A program made the translations under genes and the position numbers. The notes under the pieces are model-generated. The model saw nothing but the letters and a program-made list of their open reading frames with translations. It had not been told where the DNA came from and ran no database searches. DNA of 64,000 nt from Zizania palustris (taxonomy: Eukaryota; Streptophyta; Magnoliopsida; Poales; Poaceae): assembly GCA_019279435.1 (NCBI GenBank), contig JAAALK010000082.1, forward strand, positions 82,742,989-82,806,988. The letters run 5' to 3'. Shown piece after piece: positions 9,781 to 20,310 of this stretch (positions are counted from its first letter, which is position 1; every line of letters begins with the position of its first letter).

Positions 9781-11096
9781 AACCTTCGGCGCCCCCTCGC
9801 AGCGAGGCATCCGCCTCCACCTCCTCGGACGAGCCCCCACGACCACCTCAGCCAGCCCCAGTCTTGTGTACGGCTGACGCTGATTGGCGGGAGCCCATCC
9901 TGCGCACGCTCGCAGGTAGCGAAGATGACCATCCTAGCCCAGACCAAGCTCGCCTGCAGCTCCGTGCGAGGTCATTTCAGGTTATCAATGGCATTCTATA
10001 CAAGTCCGGAGTATGCACCCCGCTACTCCGCTGCATCTCACACTCGGACGACATTGCCATGCTCCGAGAAATCCACGGGGGGCTGTGCGGAAGCCACCTG
10101 GCACCACGGGCTCTCGCAGGAAAGGCTCTCCGACAAGGCGTATTTTGGCCCACCGTCGTAGCCGACGCCGAAGAACTCATCCGCACCTGCCAGGGTTGTC
10201 AGTGGATGGGGCGGCGCAGTCACCGACCTCTAGCCAGCCTGCTACCCATCCCTCCTGTATGGCCTCTGGCCCGCTGGGGCATGGACCTCATCGGGCCACT
10301 CCCCAGAGCGAAAGGAAACCTGCGCTTTGCCGTTGTCGCCGTCGAGTACTTCTCCAAGTGGGTCGAAGCGGAGCCATTAACCTCCATCACATCCCGAAGC
10401 GTCCAGAAATTCTTTTGGCAGAATATTGTGTGCCGTTTCGGAGTACCCAAGCAGCTCACATTGGACAACGGAACACAGTTCGACGCCGGACCCTTCCGGG
10501 CATTCTGCGATGAATTGGGAATCCAGCTCTGCTTCGCCGCCGTGCGGCATCCCCAGTCTAACAGAGCCATGGAGCGAGCTAATGGGCACATCCTTTCGGG
10601 CCTCAATAAACGCATCGTCGGCTTAGCCAAAGGGTTATGGCCCGACGAGCTGCCGAAGATCTTGTGGTCCATCCGGACAACCACTTCCCGGGCCACCGGC
10701 TTCACTCCATTCCGCCTCTTGTTCGGCGACGAAGCAATGACCCCGACAAAGCTCTGAGCTGGTTCATTGCGTGTCACAACACCCGAGGACGATGACGAGC
10801 GCACCATCTCCCTCGACCTGGCCGAAGAGACGCGGCTCCGGGCCGTCGCCAACCTATCCAAGTATCAGACCGAGACCAAAGCTTGGTACGATCCCAAGGT
10901 CAAGCGCAATGAGTTCCAACCCGGGCACCTCGTCCTTCGCGGGGTGATCGCTCCCACCAAGCTGAGCAACAAATGGGAAGGACCGTACATTATCACAAGG
11001 TCTGGGTGACCGGGGTCCTACCGGCTCGCCACCCTAGAAGGCGAAGAGCTGAAGCATACTTGGCATGTGGAGCACCTGAAGCGCTACTTTCCGTAG
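9781..11096 (+). pseudogene. pol: Integrase part of GY-E pol
   Basis: Integrase would insert the DNA copy and make the 5 bp duplication seen at the ends. The zinc finger has His at IHGGLCGSH and Cys at CQGCQW. The core reads WGMDLIGPLP (about 10275), LTLDNGTQF (about 10458) and the Glu in AMERANG (about 10570), giving D-D-E. GPYF-like KWEGPYII is near 10972. TGA at 10755 and 11007 interrupt; both sit where Arg is expected (CGA to TGA). The natural stop is TAG at 11094 after LKRYFP. Confidence 0.9.
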
Positions 11097-11227
11097 AGTC
11101 GTCACTGTATTCCGCTAACGGCCGATGGCGCCTGATTTTGTATCCTAATTGTGTAATAAAATCACCAGTCCAATATTCTCGCCCAGCACGAAATGCGCCG
11201 CGACTCTAAGAATTTCGCTTCACCGAA

Positions 11228-12600
11228 GCAATCGGGTTCCGAGCTCCGGCTCGACGCACCCTCGCTATCGGGTTCCGAGCTACGACTCGACGCACCCTCG
11301 CTATCGGGTTCCGAGCTCCGGCTCGATGCACCCTCGCTATAGGGTTCCGAGCTCCGGCTCGATGCACCCTCGCTATCGGGTTCCGAGCTACGACTCGACG
11401 CACCCTCGCTATCGGGTTCCGAGCTCCGGTTCGACGCACCCTCGCTATCGGGTTCCGAGCTACGACTCGACGCACCCTCGCTATCGGGTTCCGAGCTCCG
11501 GCTTGACGCACCCTCGCTATCAGGTTCCGAGCTCCGGCTCGATGCACCCTCGCTATCGGGTTCCGAGCTACGACTCGACGCACCCTCGCTATCGGGTTCC
11601 GAGCTCCGGTTCGATGCACCCTCGCTATCGGGTTCCGAGCTACGACTCGACGCACCCTCGCTATCGGGTTCCGAGCTCCGGCTTGATGCACCCTCACTAT
11701 CGGGTTCCGAGCTACGACTCGACGCACCCTCGCTATCGGGTTCCGAGCTCCGGCTCGACGCACCCTCGCTATCGGGTTCCGAGCTCCGGCTCGATGCACC
11801 CTCGCTATCGGGTTCCGAGCTACGACTCGACGCACCCTCGCTATCGGGTTCCGAGCTCCGGTTCGACGCACCCTCGCTATCGGGTTCCGAGCTATGACTC
11901 GACGCACCCTCGCTATCGGGTTCCGAGCTCTGGCTTGACGCACCCTCGCTATCAGGTTCCGAGCTCCGGCTCGATGCACCCTCGCTATCGGGTTCCGAGC
12001 TACGACTCGACGCACCCTCGCTATTGGGTTCCGAGCTCCGTTTCGATGCACCCTCGCTATCGGGTTCCGAGCTACGACTCGACGCACCCTCGCTATCGGG
12101 TTCCGAGCTCCGGCTTGATGCACCCTCACTATCGGGTTCCGAGCTACGACTCGACGCACCCTCGCTATCGGGTTCCGAGCTCCGGCTCGACGCACCCTCG
12201 CTATAGGGTTCCGAGCTCCGGCTCGATGCACCCTCGCTATCGGGTTCCGAGCTACGACTCGACGCACCCTCGCTATCGGGTTCCGAGCTCCGGTTCGACG
12301 CACCCTCGCTATCGGGTTCCGAGCTACGACTCGACGCACCCTCGCTATCAGGTTCCGAGCTCCGGCTCGATGCACCCTCGCTATCGGGTTCTGAGCTACA
12401 ACTCGACGCACCCTCGCTATCGGGTTCCGAGCTCCGGTTCGACGCACCCTCGCTATCGGGTTCTGAGCTCCGACTCGACGCACCCTCGCTATAAGGTTCC
12501 GAGCTCTGCCTCGATGCACCCTCGCTATCGGGTTCCGCGCTCCGGCTCGACGCACCCTCTCTATCGGGTTCCGAGCTCCGGATCGACGCACCCTCGCTAG
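11228..12600. repeat. 36 bp tandem array of GY-E with 432 bp higher-order period
   Basis: About 38 copies of a 36 bp unit with consensus pieces GGTTCCGAGCT and CGCACCCTCGCTAT. Units fall into variants (CCGGCTCGAYG, ACGACTCGACG, CCGGTTCGAYG, CCGGCTTGAYG). The order of variants repeats every 12 units: rare markers CCCTCACTAT at 11691 and 12123, and TATCAGG at 11519 and 11951, are each 432 bp apart. The third cycle lacks one unit (396 bp). As 36 is a multiple of 3, open frames of up to ~490 codons run through it on both strands; I do not call them genes. The array lies directly after pol. Confidence 0.95.
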
Positions 12601-12703
12601 TGGGTCCCGGGCTCCTGCTCGGCACTCCCCCGCACTCGGACTCCTAGATCCCGTCCGAAGTGCGCCGCCCCCGTACGTGGGATACATTCAACGCGCCTTC
12701 CTC

Positions 12704-13291
12704 CTAGCTGGTTAGCGCCCAGCCAGGCAACCGACTACCCGCTAAGGGGGGAAGGGAAGGAGCAAGGCGAAAGCCTTCGACAGCACATATCGGAAGCATG
12801 GAGGGCGTACAATGTTTATTACAAATCAAAGACGGAAAAGAAGAGTCAAGAGAAATTTTCATCCAAGCCAAGCAAGAAACGAAGGCCCCCTCGGCCGGAG
12901 GGGCCACCAGCGCTAGGGTGCGTTTCGGGCATATGCCTAGGCACGCTTCGCGCGGACCTCTCCTTCCTTTTCTTCCGCTCCTCCTCCTTCTTCTGGGCGC
13001 GGAAGGCCCTCTGGTCCTCCTGAAGCTGGGCCCAGCTGCGCAGGTTATCCCCCTGGAAGGCGCTTCGTCTAAGCTGGCCTCCGTGTCGGACCAATCCACC
13101 GGCTCCGGAGATGAGGACAAAGAGCGGGATCCCGCCTCTTCTTCCTTAATGAAGCCCAGAACCCCGCGAAGGATGTCAGGATCCACACGCCCATCGCCGC
13201 TACGGGGGAGGACGAAGCGTGCAGGCCGGTTCGCCTTCAGGACCTCGAAGATGGCCCATTGATGTCGAAGAGCGTCGTCAAAATCAAGCAC
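12704..13291 (-). CDS. Downstream antisense ORF of GY-E (conserved short protein)
   Basis: Minus-strand ORF of 195 codons whose first ~80 resemble GY-B residues coded at 32810-33082: EVLDFDDALRHQWAIFEVL against EVLEINEELRLQWATFEAL, then a basic patch and an acidic tail after GFIKEEE. The preceding coiled-coil exon ends with its own stop in both elements, so this is either a separate downstream ORF or an alternatively spliced 3' exon. The C-terminal half is basic (RRRRRSGRKGRRG) and is not matched in GY-B. Function unknown. Start codon uncertain. Confidence 0.5.
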   Translation of the reverse strand: MLDFDDALRHQWAIFEVLKANRPARFVLPRSGDGRVDPDILRGVLGFIKEEEAGSRSLSSSPEPVDWSDTEASLDEAPSRGITCAAGPSFRRTRGPSAPRRRRRSGRKGRRGPREACLGICPKRTLALVAPPAEGAFVSCLAWMKISLDSSFPSLICNKHCTPSMLPICAVEGFRLAPSLPPLAGSRLPGWALTS

Positions 13292-13410
13292 TTCGATATC
13301 GCGTTCGCAATCGCGGACACCCTAGATAAACCCCAAGAGGTACTCTTTATTAATATGCGATTAAGTTCCTAAGCTATTACAAGTTAATGCAGTGGAAGGT
13401 CGCAAAGAGG

Positions 13411-16400
13411 TTACACCTTCGGGTCCGGCTGGCGAGCCGAGGCCGAAGGCTTCGAAGGATCCGGGGGACCGCGGCCACGGAGCGCCTCCTCCAGCCAAGC
13501 TTTGATCGCCTCGGGGCCCTCGGTCTCCCAGACCACCTTGAGCGCTCGCCAAGATCGATTCAGCGCGACGCTCGGCGTTCGAAGGTGATCTCCCACGAAG
13601 ACGACCGGGTGCGGGCTCGAAGGCGAAGGAAGGGGAAGGCCGGACACCTCGAGATGGCGGAGGATTCCGTAAGCGGCCACCCGAGCAGACACCTCACCGT
13701 ACTGTGTTACGGTCAAGTGTATCTGCCGGACGGCGGACTGAATGAACTTCACTCGGCGAAGCAAAAACTCCCGAGCGATGTCGAACGTGCCGCACCCGGT
13801 GCCGTAGCGCGCCAGCACCTTCTGGAGAGACACTGCGGTATCGGCCACCGTTTTTCCTGCCTCAGCAAGGGCCTCGGTCATCTCCCCGTTCCGAGTGGTG
13901 AGGTCCGCCTCAGTCCGCTCCATCTGGGCCACTCGTACCCGGAGGGACTCCGCGCTGGCCGCCGCCTCCTCCCGAAGCCTGCCTTCCTCCGAGACCCGGG
14001 CTCGGAGAGAGGAAACCTCCGCCTCCAGCTCGTCGGCCCACGCAGCTCGGACCCGGATGGCGGCAACTTCCGCCTCCAGCTCGTCGGCCCGGGCAGCCCG
14101 AGCCCGGAGCCCTTCCAATTCCGCAACATGAGCCTTGAGGGAGCCCATCTCCGCCACTTGGGCCTCAAGTGTTTCGGCCCTCGCCGCTTGGAGACGGAGG
14201 ACTTCTACTTCCGCCGCCCGCTCCCGAGCCAGTGCCTCCGTGGCATCCGCTCGAGCTGCGAACCTCGCGGTCTCCACCTCGTGGCGTTGGCGTTCAGAGA
14301 GAAGGGCGATCATCTGGCCCTGCGCCAGGGCGACCACCTGCGTCCGGGGAAGGTTAGCAAGAGAAGGGCTAGAGGCTCACTGAAGGCATTCCAAGGACGT
14401 ACCTGGCCCACTGTGGTCTCGATGGCCCGGCCGAGGTCTAGGCCGTCGGACGCCCCCAGCTCCTCTACTACCGGGGCTTCGCGGAGCCGCAGGTAATAGT
14501 TGTGGACCGGAGCCACCCTGGACGCGAAGTCCTCGCTGTTCGCCAGAAAGGGGCGCAGGAGGGGCACCGTAGCGTGCGCGCCCCGGTTGGAAGTAGGGGC
14601 CCGAGGCGAGCCCCTAGCGCCCTCGGCCGCCTCCGGAGAAGCCCCTTCAGAGGCCCCCGCCTCCACTCCGGCTCGCTGCTCCGAAGCCTCCGTCGCATCA
14701 ACAGGGGCTGCGGGCCCCTCGTCTGCGGAGTCATCCCGGGGCAAGCCGACTGGCTCGACGACCCGAGCAGATGTGCCTGCGTAGATGAACGGGGTTGAAG
14801 TTCGAAGGAATCCCAGGGTTTGAAGAAAGACGGGAAAGCTATCTTACCCTCATCCGCACCATCGCCAAGGTCCTCCGAAGGCGGAGTTGGACCAGACGGG
14901 CTCGGGCGAAAGAAGAGGTCGTCGATGGAGTTCACGGGCGAACCCGCCGCCGCCGCGGTGAGCTCGGATTCCATGGCCTCGCGCCCTTCAACGCCGTCGA
15001 GGGGGTCGGCCAGCCCGCCGCGATCCAGGCTGTCTGTCGCCCTGCTCCCGTGAGAGCCGACGGAGCCCCCCTCCGAAGTTGGTTGGCGCGAGGGAGAAGC
15101 CTCTGGAGGCGGCGTTGTCCGGGCGGCAGGGACCCCTTGCCTAGCCCCCGGCGCAGGGTCCTCGAAGCCCGAACGAGGGAGAGCACCCTCGGTCCTCTCG
15201 GTGCCCAAGCGGACGGGCGGAATCGGGTCCAGAATCGCCGGAGGATCCCCCGACTCCGATTGAGCCCCGTCGCTAGATCCTCCTCCTTCGGAGCGGGAGG
15301 CGGAGGTTAGTTCCTGGGAAAGCCACTTGGGCCCTTTCACTATCTTCTTCTTCTTCTTCGAGGGGCGCCTGGGCGAGAGGCCACCGTCGGGATCGCCCAC
15401 CTTCCTCTTCGAGACATCCCGAAGGGCCTCTCCCTCCGGAAGAGGCGGAGGTGAGAGCTCGAGAGCGCCCCACACTCGGTTGAAGCGCTCCCAGGAACCC
15501 ACCAGTTCCAACCGTCGGGTGCGTTCGGCTTGGGTAGGGGCACCAAGGATCCTCTCCGTCACGCGGGCCACCTCTTCGGGGGTCCGGGCCACAAGCGACC
15601 CTGCAGTCCAAAGGTCAGAATCAAAATACCCTCCGAACAGAAAGCGGAGTCAAGGTAAACAAGCGCGAACCCTTACCGAGTTGGCGGGAGAGCTCCGCTG
15701 GCATCGATTCATCCCGGCTGCTCCGGAGTGACGCCGGCCATTCCTCCTTCAGCGGAGGGATTTCAAGGGCCACAAATTCCTCCGCCAAGTCGCGCATGCT
15801 CATTCGGCGAGCAACGATCTGAAGAAGCTTGATCCTCGCGGAGATCGAGCCGGAGTCAACTTCGACGCGCGCCTCCTTCCGGAACCAGATGTGGCGCGGA
15901 ATCCCGGCGAGTCCGGAGCTAAGCCCCACATGGACGTAGAACCACCGGCTCACCCATTTGGAGTACCACCTCTCGTTGATGGCCTTCGCTGGGAAGTGGT
16001 CCACGTACTTCTTCCGGAGTTGGAAATTAATGCTTCCGAAAGCTAGTATTTGACCTCCCTTCTTCTTCGGCTGGCAGAGGGCCTCGTGCATCTCCGCGAA
16101 GACCTCCACCCGTCCTTCACAGCCCTCGGCGCGCATGGCCCACTCAAAGATGGTGAGGCGGGCCACGGCGTTGGAAGACAGCTGCGGGAGCTCCACGTGA
16201 AACGCGTCCAGCACCCCAACGAGGAGCTCCGAGGCAGGAAACCCCAGCCCCGCCTCGAAGAAAGCCTCGAAGACGACGACCTCTCCCTCTCGCGGCTGTG
16301 GGGCCGTCTCCCGACCCGGTCTCCTCGCCTGCGTCTCGGGACCAAGGCGGCCCCTGGTCGCTTGCTCGATCGATGCCCCCGTGCATGTAGATGGGCTAAG

Positions 16401-16586
16401 CTCCAAGGTCTGCTCCCGGAACCGCTCCGAGGCAGGACGAAGCTCGCGCGAGCCACGTGTCTCTGATGGGCCGGTGGCCGCCGCCGCCGCTGCCATCTGG
16501 CGCTGCAGAAAGCGCAGATCCATCGCCATTGCCGGGGCGTCGCCTCTCGCCATCGCGCAAGGAGTGAGAAGAGGGCTAGCGCTCAA
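13411..16586 (-). CDS. Antisense spliced gene of GY-E (putative gypsy-type transposon protein)
   Basis: Four minus-strand exons are visible: 16586-15677, 15600-14848, 14776-14403 and 14337-13411, with open frames joined by introns having GT..AG ends. Exon 1 carries the domain shared with GY-X and GY-B (EAFFEAGLGFPASELL, FEWAMRAEGCEGR, FGSINFQLRKKY). Exon 2 has RILGAPTQAERTRRLELVGS and a Lys run. Exon 4 is a long Ala/Glu/Arg coiled coil (about 150 residues) followed by the conserved TQYGEVSARVAAYGILRH and WLEEALR. GY-B has all of these in the same order. A TATA-like box is at 16667-16678. The start could be 16586 or a later Met near 16551. Antisense extra genes are known in Tat elements such as Grande; the function is unknown. 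Confidence 0.65.
14338..14402 (-). other. Intron 3 of the GY-E antisense gene (65 bp)
   Basis: Minus strand GGCCAG^GTACGTCC ... CCGGACGCAG^GTGG. GY-B has an 81 bp intron with donor CAG^GTACGAAG and acceptor CTTCGCAG in the same place before the coiled coil. Confidence 0.6.
14777..14847 (-). other. Intron 2 of the GY-E antisense gene (71 bp)
   Basis: Minus strand GATGAGG^GTAAGATAG ... CATCTACGCAG^GCAC. The equivalent place in GY-B (34555-34641) also has a GT..AG intron, of 87 bp. Confidence 0.55.
15601..15676 (-). other. Intron 1 of the GY-E antisense gene (76 bp)
   Basis: Minus strand CAACTCG^GTAAGGG ... TTTGGACTGCAG^GG. Removing it joins two long open frames. Splice sites called by eye. 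Confidence 0.55.
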
Positions 16587-16666
16587 GAAGCGAAGTGGGT
16601 GCAGGCTGGTATGGCTGGAGCGTGTGCAATGAAGTCAGGAAGGAGGAACCAGACGCGTAGCGGGCG

Positions 16667-16678
16667 GTATTTAAGTAC
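16667..16678 (-). promoter_or_regulatory. TATA-like box of the GY-E antisense gene
   Basis: Minus strand GTACTTAAATAC, about 80 bp upstream of the ATG at 16586. It matches the position of the clearer TATA boxes of GY-X and GY-H. The stretch 16680-17112 beyond it is 3' untranslated sequence of GY-E with no gene I can support. Confidence 0.45.
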
Positions 16679-17112
16679 GAAGCCGGCAGTTTCCTCTTCC
16701 ACTCATTCCGCGTGTGAACGCGGCGGTTGCATGGCGCCTACATTTAATGTCTAACTGGCGCCCCGGGGCGCAGCGGTCTGCCGACGGTTCGCCTCCCCAA
16801 CGCCGAGTGCACGCCCGCGACATTAACTGCCTTGGGTGGCGTTGAGCCACCTCCTCGGGGCTGGAGTCCTATGGTCAAAGGCGCGTAAACGTCTGGGGAG
16901 CCGGTCAAACTTCTCCCAACCCCTCGGGAAGGGGAACTCAAAGCGGACCTCCGCCCCCGGTCTGGCCGCGCCTGCCCACTCCAGAGCTCCTCCGCGTCCG
17001 TCGAAGGGGGTTGCACTCCGGCCAGGCCCGGCACCTCAATGTAAGTTAGATCCTTATGAAAGTTATCGGAATTATCATGTGCGCTTCCACCCTCTCTTAA
17101 CGCAGGGCTCCC

Positions 17113-17136
17113 GAGAGGAAAGAAGCGAGGGGCTAC
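17113..17136 (+). other. Polypurine tract of GY-E
   Basis: GAGAGGAAAGAAGCGAGGGG followed by CTAC directly before the 3' LTR. Confidence 0.8.
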
Positions 17137-17798
17137 TGTTGGGGGAGATAATCCCGACGGCCAGGGGGCCCACTGCCAGGCGGTCTGAAGCCAAGGATAC
17201 CGGAGGCCACCCTCCGAGAGAAGGATACCGGAGGCCACCCTCCGGGAGAAGGTTGCCGGAGGCCGCCCTCTGGGAGAAGGTTGCCGGAGGCCACCTTCCG
17301 GGAGATGAAGGCGGGAGGCCGCCCTCCGGTACAAGGGCGCCGGAGGCCATCCCCCGGGAGGAAGACGCCGGAGGCCACCCTCCGGGAGAAGGTCGTCGGA
17401 GGCCGCCCTCCGGGAGGGAATTGCCGGAGGCCCTCCCTCGGGCCGCAGTAGCGAACCCGAAGGGAGCACTGGCGGGAAAAGGACAAGACAAATATACAGG
17501 GGGACAGGATCGCAATCCTCTGAGCCGTGTCGGGCGGTGCAGGCAGCGTCCGACACGGCTGATACGCTGTCAGAGTCAAATCCTCTTGTCTGTGCTGTAT
17601 ATAGTCCGTTTTGTCTGTACTGTCGACCGGTCGTTGGCTGTGTAGCCGTTGGCGTTCTAGAGGTGCTTGGCCCTCTGGACGGGGCGCCCTATAAATACCC
17701 CCCAACTACAGTTGTAATGCCACAAGCTCAAGGAACATTGAATACACCATCCTCATTTCCACCAAGAAAACCTGCTGGTCCGATCCGTCGTTCCAACA
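17137..17798 (+). repeat. 3' LTR of GY-E (662 bp)
   Basis: Same length and ends as the 5' LTR, about 4% different by hand count, with the hairpin array and TATAAATA (17690-17697) preserved. GTGAG follows at 17799-17803. Confidence 0.95.
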
Positions 17799-17855
17799 GT
17801 GAGCCAAAAGAAAAACGAACTGAGGGCGATACACTTTATATCGGCCTTTTGACAC

Positions 17856-18978
17856 TTCAAGCATTTTGCCACACACTTGGAAAGTACTTTTTCAAATACC
17901 TACCATTCAAAGCTCTACGAAATCACTCTCCTTGCAGAGACTCTAGCAAATATGCATTACCTGGAACGATTTCAACAACTCTAAAAGGACCTTCCCAACT
18001 AGGCGACCATTTACCAAACTTTGGGCTCTTAGTGCCTAAAGGAAAAATCGTCTTCCAAACTGAGTCAACAACTTGAAATGATTTTGCTCTCACCTTCTTA
18101 TTATAAGCTCTAGCCACTCTTCTTTTGTATCTTTCTATTGCCTCTAGAGCTCTTAATCTCATCGACCACTTCTTCCAAATTATCCTTCAAAAGAGTTTCA
18201 TACTCATCGACCGATAAGCCTACTTAAGTAACCTCAAAGAGTCAAGATTCACCTCTACGGGTAAAACGGCTTCTTGTCCATACCTCAATTCATATGGCCT
18301 TACCTTGGTGGCACCATGCTTCGCAACTCTACATGCCCATAATGCTTCAGAAAGCACTTCATGCCACCTTCAAGGAAACTCTTCAATCTTTTTCTTAATA
18401 AGCTTAATCACAGTTTTATTACTAGACTCAGCTTGACCATTGGCCTCAGCATAGTATGGTGAAGGGTTTATCAACTTTATACCATAAGATTCGATAAAAT
18501 CACACACCTCTTTAGAAACAAATGAAGCACCTTGATCCGTAGTAAGAGTTTGAGGAATACCGAATCTATGTATAATGTGCTTAAAGATAAAATCAATTAC
18601 CTCGTTTTGCGTCATGTTCTTGAGAGGCATGACCTTGGTCCACTTGGTGAAGTAATCTGTAGCCATCAACACGAACTAATGCCCTTTTGAAGAGGAAGGA
18701 TAAATTTGACTGATGAAGTCCAAGGCCCAACCTCAGAACGACCATGGTTTGATAATAGGATTAAGTAAATATGCAGGAGCAAGCTAAATATTACCAAACC
18801 TTTGACATGCTTCACATCCTCTATAATACTTAAAACAGTCCTCAGACATAATCGGCCAATAAAAAACCTTTCTTTTGAGCATCCAACTCATTTTTTGGGC
18901 CGAATGATGAGTACCACAAAGATCTTCATGTAATTCACCTACAGTAAGTCTAGACTGATCTGCATTCAAACTTTTCAA
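17856..18978 (-). pseudogene. pol: Integrase of GY-D (broken)
   Basis: Three separated open pieces: zinc finger (18784-18978; HEDLCGTHH and CEACQ), catalytic core (18370-18672; ATDYFTKW, TTDQGASF, and Glu in GQAESSNK, so D-D-E is still visible), and C-terminal part (17923-18162; WEGPFRVVEI). The frame ends at TGA 17856-17858 after KKYFPSVWQNA. Stops and frame changes separate the pieces. It would have been an active gypsy integrase in the ancestor. Confidence 0.8.
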
Positions 18979-19417
18979 AAGTATCTAGACTAATCTGCAT
19001 TCAAACTTTTCAAAAGTACTCCATAAATTGTTCGACGATACAACTCATCATCAAGCAATACAAATTTAAACTCTTACCGCAGAACTTTCTGATCAACCCG
19101 TTTACTGGGATCTCTCAAATATCGAATAATTGGAATCCTCCAATCATCCTCGTGATTTTCTGAAGTACTCGCCAAATCCTCACTCGAATTGGCGTTCAAA
19201 TCAAAAATTTCAACTTGCCCCCGTGTCCTGAAACCTGCTAACATAGGGCGATCAGACCAGCCATATAGGGCCGGTCAGACAGACCAGACACCTATGGTCG
19301 AACCGGCCATGTCAAGCCGATCATACCGATGTGTTCTGACTCGCGTGGTGAAATAAAGTCAAGCATCAATTCTTCTTGTGTGAAAAATTTACCTCTTATA
19401 ATTTGGTAACCAGATGC

Positions 19418-19966
19418 TTACTGAGCCAAATCATTTGCTACTAAGTTGGCTTCTCTAGACACATGAGAAATCTCAAAATTGTCAAATGTAGCAATTATAT
19501 CTAGACATTTATCCAAGTAACTATTTAGCAAACAATTAAAACATTGAGCATTTCTAGCTACTTGCTGAACAACTAATAGTGAATCACCATATGCATGAAC
19601 ATATTTAACACCCATGGAGCTCAACAATTCAAGTCCTAATAATAGAACTTCATATTCGGCTTGGTTGTTAGTACAAGGAAATTCTAATCGGGAAGAGGTC
19701 TCAAAACACATACCACTGGGTGATATGAACACAACTCCAACACTTTGACATTTATTGCAAGCTGAATCATCAAAGTAAAGTTTCCATGACACTACTTCAA
19801 TCAGAGCAGCATCACCACTCCAATTGACATCTACATGGTGATCAACTATAAAATTTGCAACGACTTGGCCTTTCATAGCTTTCAAGGGTTCATAAGCCAA
19901 ATCGTACTCAATCAAAGCATAAGCCCACTTTTCGATTCTTCCACTCAGAATTGGCTTTTGCAACAT
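19418..19966 (-). pseudogene. pol: RNase H of GY-D
   Basis: RNase H of the Tat type: LYFDDSACNK, CTNNQAEYEVLLLGL, AYGDSLLVVQQVARN and SREANLVANDLA give the acidic residues. The Gly of FDGS has become Asp. It is truncated by a stop at the start and by TAA-type decay upstream. Would degrade the RNA strand of hybrids. Confidence 0.8.
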
Positions 19967-20310
19967 GTATTTTATAACATCAATTTAACAAGTAACAATA
20001 CATGTGCCTGATAGCAGATAGTGGTGAAGTTTGGTATATGCATAATAAAGTGGTAAACATAAACGCTCTAAAAACACATACCTCGTCTTGACATCTAATA
20101 AGCGGTGACTCAAGAATATGATGATGTACTCCTTTCCCTCCATTTCCTAAGTTAGCACATCTCCTATCACACTATCCTCTGCAGCAACGTATAGCCGAAA
20201 TGGAATACTAGCCTTCCGCGCTCTTATCATAGGTGGTGATGACAAGCACTCCTTAATTCATTAAAAAGCACGTTGCTAACTTGCCCACCAAGTGAATTCG
20301 GCTTCGTTCT

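Larger units (their letters stand above)
4833..17798 (+). mobile_element. GY-E: complete Ty3/gypsy (Tat-type) retrotransposon, 12,966 bp
   Basis: Two 662 bp LTRs, a primer site, gag-protease-RT-RNase H-integrase, a 36 bp tandem array, an antisense gene, and a polypurine tract occur in that order. The element is bounded by a perfect GTGAG duplication (4828-4832 and 17799-17803). It is inserted in the 3' untranslated part of GY-D. My hand alignment of the LTRs gives about 28 substitutions and no indel (about 4%). At the commonly used grass LTR rate of 1.3e-8 this is between 1 and 2 million years. The gag-pol frame is dead (seven stops and one frameshift), so recent copies would need proteins in trans. 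Confidence 0.95.

Noticed and set aside
11228..12600. CRISPR-like array
   Set aside because: Units are directly joined with no unique spacers, and the context is a plant retrotransposon.
11149..12687. Three overlapping open frames of 480-493 codons on both strands, looking like repeat proteins with a 12-residue period
   Set aside because: A 36 bp tandem repeat without stops in one unit is open in every copy. No start context, domain or conservation supports a gene.
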